The notes under the pieces were generated by a model, which saw only the letters and a program-made list of their open reading frames with translations, was not told where the DNA came from and did not search any database. 64,000 bases of DNA from Allolobophora icterica. Taxonomy: Eukaryota > Annelida > Clitellata > Crassiclitellata > Lumbricidae. The position numbers and the translations under genes were made by a program. The stretch is taken from assembly GCA_963556255.1 (NCBI GenBank), contig OY744607.1, forward strand, positions 43,947,452 through 44,011,451, in the 5' to 3' direction. Below, in pieces: positions 29,584-39,355 of this stretch (within the stretch, counting starts at the first letter, position 1; each line of letters starts with the position of its first letter).

Positions 29584-30748
29584 ACCATCATCGAGCAGAA
29601 TGGCAAGTCCTTTGGTTATTGTTAAAAAGAAAGACGGATCTTTAAGACTTGCCTGTGACTACAGATACATTAACTCATTCACAGTGGATTGTAAATACCC
29701 TATGCCGATTGTCAGAGACGTTTTGAACAAAGTTGGAAAGTCTAATGTGATTTCTATTTTGGACTGTCGAAGTGCTTATTGGACTTGTCCTGTAAAACAA
29801 TCTGATCAATGGAAGACAGCTTTTGTAACACATAATGGACTGTATGAATTTACTCGTGTTCCTTTTGGAATGATAAATTCTGGACGAACTTTTGTTAAAG
29901 CGATAAATTTAGTTTTACAGCCTATAAGTGACTTTGCAGAACCGTATGTTGATGACATTGCTGTGCATTCTGACAGTTGGAAAGTTCACTTGCAGCATCT
30001 AGATGCATTTTTGATGCAAATGAGATTGCATAACGTTACTTTGAATTTGAAAAAATGCATATTTGGTAAGAGTGAGGTAAGGTTTATCGGTCATGTGGTT
30101 GGGTCTGGTAAGATAAAGATGAATCCAGACAGAATTGAAAGTTTGACTAATTTGAAGATCCCAGAAACTAAGAAGCAAGTTAAGCAACTGCTTGGATTTT
30201 TTAATTATTACAGACAGTTTATTAAGGACTTTGCACAGATTGCGAAACCGCTATCTGATTTAACTAGTAAACGTGTTTCTGATAAGATTGATTGGACTGT
30301 TGAACATCAGCAAGCATTTGATTTACTTAAAGAGGCTGTGCGATCCAAAGTAGTGTTATATGTTTTTGAAGTGGGAAAACCATTCAATTTGTACTGCGAT
30401 AGTAGTGACTTTGCAGTCGGTGCTGTTTTAACACAGATGGACGACAAGGGAATAGAACGCCCTGTGTCATTTATCAGTCAGAAATTAACTGATACCCAGA
30501 AGAGATGGGCTACTGTGGAAAAGGAAGCCTATGCTATTGTTTGGGCTTTAAACAAGTTAAAAGAAATTATAATTGGATCGAAAATTTTCATTTTTACTGA
30601 TCACAATCCTCTGACATACTTGACTGAGTCAATGTCTAAGTCTGCTAAACTTGTGCGTTGGGCGTTAGCCTTACAAACTTTTGATGTTGAGGTGAAGTAC
30701 AAGAAGGGCAGATTGAATATTATTGCTGATTGTTTGTCAAGGTTATAA
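29500..30748 (+). CDS. pol: RT-RNase H of element 2 (out of frame with gag-pol)
   Basis: A frame open from about 29426 becomes homologous to the RT of element 1 at about 29505 (KEFAAYRIP, EVERQIKEML). RT active site EPYVDDIAV at about 29940; RNase H with YCDSSDFAVGAVL, EKEAYAIVWAL and FTDHNPL; C-terminus ADCLSRL matches element 1. The upstream junction with the gag-integrase frame is a deletion near 29500, so this RT would not be made as one fusion unless a frameshift occurred. Catalytic residues look intact. Confidence 0.88.
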
Positions 30749-30862
30749 GTAATCGTAAGACTGTTCATTAATTAGTTAGATATATATATGTTTCATGTAT
30801 TATGGTAATTTCGCAAATTTTGAAATTTAATTTGCTCAATTCCAGAAAAAGGAAGGAGGTAA

Positions 30863-31337
30863 TGTGAACTGAGTTTTGTGTACAGTTTTGCAGTGCGAGA
30901 TATTTAGCGTATATATTTAGTGCGCTTACTTTAGTTTCACGTGTATATGTATATATGATAGATGTATAACGTTTAGTCTTAGTGACACGCGCGGCCGGCC
31001 GATATCGGCAGCGGCGCGCTATATGTATATTATTAGAGTTCGCTTATGCGCACAGAGGACAGGTGTGTCAAGGGGCGCGAAGAATTATGCTGACTGGAGA
31101 AGTTTGAATTCGATGTTCGCTGTAGTAGTGTGGCTGACTAGTTGAGTTGTAATCGAATTGAGTTCTGTCTGTTTGTTTCTTATTAAACTGAAAAGATATT
31201 AAACGGTGTTGCTGATTAATTCAGGTTATACTTATACGTAGAATTAGTGTTCAAAAGGTGAACGTTAAATAGGCGTTAAGTACGAAGAGAACAAGGATTT
31301 AGTAACAAGGATTGTCAACGGAAGGATTGGGTTGACA
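30863..31337 (+). repeat. 3' LTR of element 2
   Basis: 475 bp, sequence as the 5' LTR at constant offset 5411. Confidence 0.95.
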
Positions 31338-31351
31338 GCCAGCATAAGCTA

Positions 31352-31352
31352 C

Positions 31353-31424
<72 letters not shown>

Positions 31425-31456
31425 GCACGCACGCACGCACGCACGCACACACACAC
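31352..31456. repeat. (AT)n(CA)n(CGCA)n microsatellite
   Basis: TA repeats to about 31368, then CA and CGCA repeats. It begins shortly after the target site shared by elements 1 and 2, which lie between this and the similar tract at 18585-18832. Confidence 0.93.
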
Positions 31457-32000
31457 AAGTCGCGTTCGGTACAAATGTAGCATAAATAATAATATGAAGT
31501 AGCCTACAATATGATTTGACTAGTCAATTATTGACCAAATAGTCGAAATTTGCAGTGGCAATGGCTCAATGGCATGAAGAGTAGGCCTAATTGTAATTGT
31601 AGGCCTAATCTGACGTAGAGCGTCACTTCAAGAAAAATCATCAGTGCCGCTCGGAGAGACCACTGTGGTCCGGGGCAGAGCACCGGCTGATAAACTGTAA
31701 ACTTGATTTTAACCTGTAATAATTCTGTGAATGACTCCGCTCTCTAGGTGATTAGCTATAGGCCTAAGATTACGTTTGTTGACTTTTGAAGTAAATTCAT
31801 TAAAACATTTTATAGAGTTTCACGCGGGGATTTTAGAGTATCGTGTACTGTTCAAATGTTTTTATTGAAAATGTGAGTTCATAAATGCGAACGTAATATA
31901 CGAGGAGGCCTACCAGTGCCGAAGAGTTAAAAGCAAGATATAATTTAAATGTTTTTTCAATTATTCCGCCATAGGAATTCAAACAGCTGAATCCTGAACG
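31457..32000 (+). promoter_or_regulatory. Upstream region of SDR copy A
   Basis: The last 250 bp or so match the region upstream of SDR copy B (56120-56376), e.g. AAGATTACGTTTGTTGAC and GGAATTCAAACAGC.GAATCCTGAACG just before the ATG. Conservation fits a shared promoter/5' UTR. No TATA box is evident. Confidence 0.5.
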
Positions 32001-32337
32001 ATGTCGTGTGACATTGCGTATGTTCTTGGTCTCTTCCTGTCTCTCTACGTCCTCTACAAGATCCTCGACCGACTTGTGCGTCTACCTCGCATTGGTCGCT
32101 ATTGCGATCGCTACGTCCTCGTGACTGGATGTGGACAGGGATTCGGGTTCGAAGCAGTCAAGCGACTGGATAGACTCGGATGTCACGTTTTCGCCGGATG
32201 TAGACGACAGGAAAGCGTTGAGAAGCTGAAAGAGACATTTTCAGATCGTGTTCATCCGATTCTGATGGATGTCTCGAATCGGGACAGTGTGCGAAAGGCT
32301 TTTGAATACGTATCTTCTCAACTTCCCCCAAATACGG
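32001..32337 (+). CDS. SDR copy A exon 1
   Basis: 337 bp from ATG. Hydrophobic anchor VLGLFLSLYVLYKILDRL at residues about 9-26, then VLVTGCGQGFGFE (cofactor-binding TGxxxGxG) and MDVSN. Donor ACGG|GTAAGT with phase 1. About 90% or more identical to exon 1 of copy B by eye. Confidence 0.9.
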
Positions 32338-32579
32338 GTAAGTTCACATAACGACGACTATCACCGTGATCTCCTTTTAACTGAAATAAATGAAAACGTG
32401 TTTTTTTTATTTCAGTTGCATGCTTAATTGTTTCCTAATTATATTACAGACCTTTCTTGATTTAAGCTTATTGCCTGGGTGGTCGCTTAAAGTTTTAACG
32501 ATACGACGCCAGAATGCACTGCAGTGAACTGAATAAAATATTGAATCATATTATAGTAACCTGAACCCCTCCAAGACCC

Positions 32580-33377
32580 AATATATATGGCTGGGTACTC
32601 GCAGGCAACTCGGTAAGATTGATCTTGCTAGCCTTGCTACTGAATTCCCTAATGTCGTCTTCTCCACTTCTGTTCGTGACCTTGGTGTCACCTTGGACTC
32701 TGAACTCACCCTCTCCCAGCATATTTCGCAGCTGAGCCGGGGTTGTTATTTCCAGTTACGTCAGCTCCGTGTGGTCTCCCGCTCTCTCTCTCCCAAGCAC
32801 GCAGCTACTCTCGTTCATGCTTTCATTACCTGTCGACTTGATTACTGCTGTTCTCTCTATATTGGTCTCCCTCACACTCGACTGCATTGCCTTGAACGCG
32901 TTCTACGCTCTGCTGCGCGCCTCGTTGGGCGCATCCCTAAGTTTGGTCACGTGTCTGACTACATGCGTGACGTCCTCCACTGGCTTCCTTTTTCGCAACG
33001 CATTGTATACCGGGTTGCTTCTATTGTCTGGCAGTGTCAGCTTGGCCGCGCTCCTTTCTATCTACGTGAGCTTTGTTTTCCAGCGTCCGCACTTCTTGGT
33101 CGCCGTTCACTCCGTTCCAACGCCCGCGGTGACTTACATGTTCCTTTCGCTCGCACTGCAACCATGCAGCAGCGAGCATTCTCCGTTGCCGGTCCCACTA
33201 TCTGGAATGGCCTTCCTGTTGGACTGCGGTCTCTCCCTCGAGACTCATCCACCTCTTTCTTCTCTGCTCTTAAGGCTGTTCTCTTTCGTCGAGGTTGGGC
33301 TGGGAGCGCCTCTGAATAGTTGCCTTGAAGAGCGCGCTATATAAATGTCTAATTGATTGATTGATTGATTGATTGAT
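32580..33377 (+). mobile_element. L2-like LINE in SDR-A intron 1
   Basis: 5'-truncated. Coding from about 32600 (TRRQLGKIDLASLATEF, then STSVRDLGVTLD) to TAG after GSASE at about 33317. Conserved hairpin GAGCGCCTC...GAGCGCGCTATATAAAT and (ATTG)n tail at 33346-33377. The frame 32693-33319 is long and undamaged, so fairly young. Absent from copy B intron 1. Confidence 0.88.
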
Positions 33378-33611
33378 ATCGTTATCGTGATCTAGATATT
33401 TCTACAGCGCCCAAAGAAAGTTAAGCTGTGAGATCCAGCTTATTCACAGCGCCTATTGGGTGACCGTCCCTGCGAATTGTAATTAGTAATTTCTATCGCG
33501 CCGGTGTGAAGACTTTAATGCTACCCCTTTCAAGTTACCTCCCGGTAATCTGAAATCGATTCATATGGTTAGCCTGAATCTGATTTTTGATATTACCCCT
33601 GTACTGTTAAC

Positions 33612-33877
33612 CAGTGCTTTTTTCTAGAAAAAAAGGTCCCGGAACTGAACAATAGGTTCTGGAACGGAAAAATTATGGGCGGGCTAAAATCCCGAGAAAA
33701 ACTGGATTGGGGGTTGGGATAGGTCTCAATAAACGCTGAAAACAGTTCAAAACACTTATATTAAATTAAAATATCTAAATTATTGTTTTTATTTTTAAGA
33801 TAAATAAATTATTTTTAGTAGCTGAAAAAAGGTGCCGGAACGCCGTACCGGCGCGTTCCGGCTGAAAAAAAGCACTG
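33612..33877. mobile_element. hAT-like MITE, 266 bp
   Basis: Ends CAGTGCTTTTTT and AAAAAAAGCACTG; perfect 8-bp duplication CTGTTAAC at 33604-33611 and 33878-33885. Body has GGTCCCGGAACTGAAC and CGTTCCGG motifs. An inverted partial copy is at 57828-57920. Confidence 0.92.
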
Positions 33878-34079
33878 CTGTTAACTGATGTAGCGAAAAT
33901 GATAAGTTTTTATGCTTACAACTCATGCTACGTTCATTGAATAAAACACGTGAAACATACCAGATTTGAAAGCTAGTCTCAATATGTGAACAAATAAAAG
34001 ATGTCACAGAACTGTTACTTGTATTAAAACCTCTCATACACTAGTTCAAAGTGCATAACATGTTACATACAAACACAAG

Positions 34080-34357
34080 GTTTGTGGGGGAACCAACAAG
34101 AGCGACCTTTTTTGGGAAATTTCATGTTCAAAGATTCGACGACCTTTTTTGGGAATTTCATCCTAAAAACCTTGATGACTTTGTTTAGCAATTCGTCCCA
34201 CAAAAATTTGATGACCATTTTTAGGAATTATAGCTGGCCTCTGGGGGGGGGAAACATAAATCCTGGGGGCGAAATATCCCCCCAAAAGGTGTCTAGATTA
34301 AAATATTGCTGGCCTCTGGGGGCGGAAACCTAAATCCTGGGGGGTAGGAATTTCCTT
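34080..34357 (-). mobile_element. Rearranged MITE fragments abutting broken exon 2
   Basis: Inverted, partly duplicated pieces of the 275-bp MITE seen at 56903-57177: CCTCTGGGGG...AAATCCTGGGGG occurs twice and GTGTCTAGATTAAA marks one terminus. It replaces the first half of SDR-A exon 2. Confidence 0.6.
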
Positions 34358-34476
34358 AAGAAAGCTCGAGGCCGAGTCGTGAACGTGTCATCGGCGGTAG
34401 GGCGGTTTACTCTGCCATCTGTCGTATCCTACTGTGTTTCGAAGTACGGACTGGAGGCATTTTCGGATGGACTGAG
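34358..34476 (+). pseudogene. SDR copy A exon 2 remnant
   Basis: 119 bp matching the 3' part of copy B exon 2 (from [12 protein letters not shown]). Keeps [16 protein letters not shown] and the GAG|GTTAGT donor. Substitutions include SGVPYC to SVVSYC. No in-frame acceptor found at its left edge. Confidence 0.85.
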
Positions 34477-35686
34477 GTTAGTGCAAAACGAGCAAAAACA
34501 AAACTCGAATTAATCAAAAATGGCCCAGCAGAACTCATTTTTGAAATTGTTGATATCAGATGAGTTAATTTCTGCAACCCAATATGACTATACCTAGTTT
34601 GACACCTAGCGTTGTTTTTGCACCAGCACTAATTAAAAATAATTGTATCGTAATGTAATATTTCGATGTAGGGCCTACCTGCTGACGACTGACGATATAG
34701 CATAGATGTATCAGGGCATATTTTAACTGTATAACTAGTGGGGAAAATGTCCCAGTAGTTTTAGGATTTGTTTCGGTAGTTTGGGGGATTTGTCCCAGGC
34801 AATACTCTACTTTTAATGTTATATTGCAATATTAAATTATTAACCTTCTAATTCGAAATATTCAACGAATTAAACATTATCTAAAAATCGAATCAATGCA
34901 CGTTATAATTTATACATAAATAGTTAACACGTGATACACAAGTCTACGTATATTTCTGGGAACGGTGCACTCTCTAGGCTTTTTCAGCAACCAGTGGCTG
35001 TCATGATTTCAGTCAGTGTTTAATCTTCTGAGGGGGGGGGGACAAGGTTTGTCGGGGAGGGACCAACAAGGGCGATTTTGGGGGGGGATTTCATCCGTGT
35101 TCCAGCGTGGGAATTTCTGAACTTTTTGGGAATTTCTGAACTTTTTGGGAATTTCATCTTAAACACTGGATGTCTCTGCAAGTAGGACGAGTGATCTCTC
35201 ACTACAACAATCTGAGATTGAGCCATCGACTGTCAATGTATTTGGATACCGTTAATAATCGGTTAGGCCCTATTGTTATCATTCAGTGGGGTGGGTACTG
35301 GCACTGCATATTTTGACCAGAGGCCATGCGTAGCCAAATTCCTTACTAGCAAAGACAGACGCGAAGGACAATCGAATGATGGATCCGGACATTTACGCTA
35401 TGCTGTTCTGCGCGCACAAGTTTTTCCACAGTACCCTGAATCTTACCATCGGAGAAGTTGCTGTGACCGAACTCTGTCTTGACTGAAATAGTAACATACT
35501 AGCTGACTAATACTATAGTTACATTCTATGCGGGTCCATCCACCAAGCAAACATTCATAGAATGTTACATGTTTTCTTTTCGTATCGAAATTGGAAAATA
35601 AAGTTGGATGTGTTTGCTGAAGTTAAAGCTATCATTGTTTGTTGTAGCTGCAGCTCCTCCACTGGGCCACAGTCACTCAGTTTGTC
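34477..35686 (+). other. SDR-A intron 2, mostly unassigned
   Basis: Starts GTTAGTGCAAAACGAGC like copy B. 35014-35168 has CAGTGTTTAATCTTC and CATCTTAAACACTG at its ends with poly-G and repeated GGGAATTTCTGAACTTTTT, probably another member of the CAGTGTTTAATCT MITE family, but without a matching target duplication. No exon seen. Confidence 0.5.
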
Positions 35687-35907
35687 CAGGGGCGGTGATC
35701 CCGGGTGTGGAGGGGGACAAGACCCCACGTTTAACAATGGGGACACAGTATACAGTTGTCCCCCGAATTTTGAAGAAACACCAAAAAGAGGTGAACAAAT
35801 GTTTCCCGCTCGTGCGCGAACACATTTTTTTGCCTCTTTTGTTTTTACCAGATCAGTTCAAAAGTGTCCCATGTTCCTCCACCTGTCAAACAAGATCGCT
35901 GCCTCCG
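35687..35907. mobile_element. hAT-like MITE, 221 bp (family copy 2)
   Basis: Same family as 12970-13191: CAGGGGCGGTGATC at the left, GGACAAGACCCCAC, and CCACCTGTCAAACAAGATCG at the right. Imperfect 8-bp duplications AGTTTGTC and AGCCTGTC (6 of 8). Confidence 0.75.
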
Positions 35908-36316
35908 AGCCTGTCACTTACTTAGTTATATCAATTATTTTAATGGCATGGTTGAACTAATCATGCCATATTTTCAAACTTCCATGCGTGACTTAATAGA
36001 GATATGTATAATGATAGAAAGCAAATTTGGTAAAATAAAGTTGCTAAAACTGGCTCCATTTGGCAGCAAATGCTCTGAAATGCGTTGTCGGATGGGGCTC
36101 CACCCAGACCCCGCTAGGGGAGCTTACGACGCTCCCCCAGACGCCCTAGTCGTTGCCGACTTTGTCCCAGTAGTCAAAATCCCTTAAAATATGCACTGAG
36201 ATTAATTTACTGTGGAAGCTGGGTTCCCTACAAGTGGAACAGTACTGCTGCTTCCGGGTTCACCCTTTGATAGCTGTTTATCCAAGTGCCTTGTATCATG
36301 TAATTACACTTGGTAT

Positions 36317-36490
36317 CATCATCGCCCAAGGAAGAAATGGATGGATGAGATTCACGGGGTAACTGGCATGAACCTGGAAGAACTAAGGGACCCGACTTCG
36401 AATAGGAAACAATGGAGAATGTTTATCATGACGATCGCTAGAGCTCCAAGAGTTGACAGCACAAGGTGACAAGGTGATCATCAGTAAAAG
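36317..36490 (+). mobile_element. LINE C-terminal remnant, RTE/endonuclease-RT type
   Basis: Encodes RPRKKWMDEIHGVTGMNLEE ... WRMFIMTIAR, the tail typical of RTE-like endonuclease-RT proteins, ending at TGA 36467-36469, followed by ACAAGGTGACAAGGTGATCA, a short tandem tail. Only about 50 codons remain. Confidence 0.65.
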
Positions 36491-36628
36491 GTTTTGAAAT
36501 GAATTGAATTTACAGTTCCATAACACAAGCGTTTGATCACTGGTCTTGTTTATATATTTTTCTTACATCGGTTTACTTTACTGCCAAATATGATGTTTTA
36601 ATTGTTGTATATCCTGTATCATTTACAG

Positions 36629-36801
36629 GCGATCTCTTCGTGCATTCGGTTGTAAGGTTCTCTTAATTGAACCAGGGTCTGTCAAAACTAACATAATTGA
36701 TACAGAGCGAATCTTAAAGGTATTTGAAGCCGTTTGGACACAGGCCCAGTCTGAAGGCCGGATTAACTCCTCCGAAGACGTTGATGATGTATTTAAGAAA
36801 G
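36629..36801 (+). CDS. SDR copy A exon 3
   Basis: Acceptor TTTACAG ends 36628, donor AAAG|GTCAGA. Encodes RSLRAFGCKVLLIEPGSV then KTNIIDTERILKVFEAVW; the PGxxKT segment follows the SDR catalytic lysine region. Frame and phase fit exon 2 (phase 2 in) and exon 4 (phase 1 out). Confidence 0.88.
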
Positions 36802-37286
36802 GTCAGAGTTGACATTTCACAGATCATGATGCTTCCTTCTGCTTGACTTGAAAATACACATGTATGAGCTGTTCAAACGGGAAAATTAATTATTCGGCTG
36901 TATATTGTAATTATATTGTATTGCAATGCATTTATGTCGGAGAGAAGTTGCCTGAATTCAGCACAACGGGAAGTTAGGTGGAAAAGGGTTGATATTTATC
37001 AGCTGTCCTTTGTTACCTCTCTATCCATCTAAGCCCTTTCCTATCGCTTCTTCCACTTTGCCCCAAAGCGTGCTCTTCAAATCAAATGCTCCTACAATGT
37101 GTTCAGTCACCATTAAGGGTCTGGGGAAAATGATTGTTGAAATTTGAAACGTTATGGATGCCACAGATTTCTAGCTCTTTTTTGTCTGCTGGATCATATG
37201 CTAACTAAATTTACAACTTTCAAAATGTTTAATTAGGAATAACGAAAACAGGCTGTACTTAAGTCTTTATAGGTTTTTGTGAGAGC
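36802..37286 (+). other. Start of SDR-A intron 3
   Basis: Intron sequence between exon 3 and the 10.2-kb TIR element. Nothing else recognised. Ends with the target duplication GTGAGAGC (37279-37286). Confidence 0.6.
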
Positions 37287-37828
37287 CAGGGCCGCATTAA
37301 GGCTAGTGCGGGCCCGGGTGTTGTGATTACCTATATAACTGTGGCGGACAGGCCACAAGGCTTGATTGAAAGGCTGTATCAATAATAGCTATCTTGTTGA
37401 GGTGTTCTCCGGCGACTTAGTGCATCGTAGGGCCGATCAGTTGATGGAAGCGTTAGCGTGATATTAGAATCGCTTAATATTTTATACTTTAAATTATTAA
37501 TTGATATAAAATAATACGCCTTCCGGTCGAATATTAAGTGCCTAAAGCTAGGATATCGCTTAATATCACATGTGTCTATCTCTCTCTTAGACACCTGTAT
37601 TTGAGAAGATCGTAATGAGTTTGTATATAAGTATGGAGGCCAGAACATATTTTACGTGCGAGACCATAGCATGCAGACAGATGAGTAAAGGCTGCCTCAC
37701 GATGCAGTGCTTATAACGTAGAGTGGCGATGTGTTCACTCTGCATATAAGTGATACGATGTATCACAGAGTCCGGTGTCCAGTTTCGGTTAAGTTTACGA
37801 ATGATTTTATGGACACGGCGTCCGGTAC

Positions 37829-38969
37829 TGTAATGATCTCCCAAACCACACAATGATTCCCAGCTACACAACATGCTATAAGATGTTATAGTGTAGAGAA
37901 GAATCTATTTAGATTATTATAATGTAGGATAGTAGAGCTACATAAATGTAACTTAATTAAAATGCCAGTAGCTAAGCCAGCATTGTAGGGATTAATTAAT
38001 ATTAGATAGAGGGGTTCATCATATCTACGCAAAGGACAGCAGACGATGTGGACTCACCCCATTGGTCAGGACGAACAGCTGATCAAAACCGTTATGGCGA
38101 AGCGGATGACGACTCGGTAACCAAGCAACCGTGGTGACGTGGCGTGGAGATGCGGCAGTTCGATTTTTGATTTCAACTGAACAAGACGTTCTAGAAATCT
38201 TGAGTGGATCGACTCGGTGGATGTTGGACTAAGTCGATGAGGGTATCGTTAGTCAATATGATCGGTTTTGCGAAACGATCGATGCAGTTGAGTTTATAAG
38301 TCGAGACGTTGGACAGCGAGGATCGAATAATTCGAGTGAAACGCTCTCGTAACAAACCGTTGCGAAGCGTGACTTTCCATCATAGGAAGTCGACATTTGC
38401 GAAGCGATCTTGTCAACGGACTTAAGGAGTTATTCCGCGAGTGAAGTGTACGTTACTCTGGAGTAGTAAAGCACACACTCGGGTTGTAACGACGGTCTCT
38501 TTGGGAGAGACATCAAGCTACGAGAAGTCACGAGAACGGTGGACAGTCGAGCTTCGACGAGGGAGAAACAAGGCGATTTGCGAACGGATCTGCGAACTCA
38601 TCAGATGAATAAACGGATGAAAGACAGCGCTTCCACAAGGAACAAACTGTGAGAACATTCCGTGCTCAAGGGTCTTACTGGGAGGTAGCAATAGGCAATA
38701 AAATCTAGATAGCAAAGATGCTGGCTAGGTAGGGAATAAGGCAAAGTAGACATAGGATAACTAGACATTGAACTGTTACATGCTTTAACTGATACACATT
38801 ATATTCATATTCATTTAAATGCATACACAGGTGTTCTCTGTTCATTTCCCTAGTCAAATAGATAGGCCTATGCATTTACTTGTCCAGTAAAGACAAGATG
38901 AAACAGAACTAAAGTAGTCGTGGGTGTAGAACATAACACTAAGCACTCTTAGTATAGGGTGGCGCTACA
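37829..38969 (+). repeat. 5' LTR of element 3
   Basis: 1141 bp, TGTAATGATCTCCC...GGCGCTACA. Offset to the 3' LTR is a constant 5681. Confidence 0.95.
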
Positions 38970-38973
38970 TAAA

Positions 38974-38991
38974 TGGGGGCTCGTCCGGGAT
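38974..38991 (+). promoter_or_regulatory. Primer-binding site of element 3 (tRNA-Pro type)
   Basis: TGGGGGCTCGTCCGGGAT, four bases after the LTR. This is the well-known 18-nt complement of tRNA-Pro used by many gammaretroviruses and some LTR elements. Confidence 0.88.
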
Positions 38992-39355
38992 TGAATTGTA
39001 TAATCAATTAAGGACATTGATTAAAACGATCTGGGATCATATCTTAGACACAAGAGGTGTATTTAGATAGGATTGAATAAGTAAACAGAGATATTTACTT
39101 ACGAGCTAGGTATAGCATATTTTGTCGTCTGCGGTATTCATTAATACGCATGACGTAATTGAATTTTGAATTGTGACCAATCATACGTTGTCGAAGGTAA
39201 GGTCAGGTCAACGGTTGCAAATCGCAAAAGCTAACTATTGGTAAGAGTTAGGTCAGGTCAAGGTTGTTCAGTGTTTAAGTTATAAACAAGGTGAACTAGC
39301 TTTGAAATCTGAAATTTATCTTGAGCCTTATATCAAAGGAAATTGATATAGCGCA

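Larger units (their letters stand above)
25452..31337 (+). mobile_element. Gmr1-like LTR retrotransposon (element 2), 5886 bp, internally deleted
   Basis: Two 475-bp LTRs that appear identical (25452-25926, 30863-31337) and 5-bp target duplication GCCAG (25447-25451, 31338-31342). Polypurine tract AAAAAGGAAGGAGGTAA precedes the 3' LTR. Rightward gag-protease-integrase-RT-RNase H order as in element 1, but most of the integrase core is missing and a second deletion shifts the frame before RT. Probably defective but recently mobilised by an intact relative. Confidence 0.93.

Noticed and set aside
35014..35168. Complete MITE with CAGTGTTTAA ends
   Set aside because: Ends look related to the 56903 family but the flanking 8 bp do not match, so it is described only as a probable fragment.
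38974..38991. Element 3 as an endogenous gammaretrovirus because of its tRNA-Pro primer site
   Set aside because: Its gag is SCAN-like with a CCHC knuckle, no env is present, and the RNase H resembles Ty3/gypsy; the primer site alone is not diagnostic.
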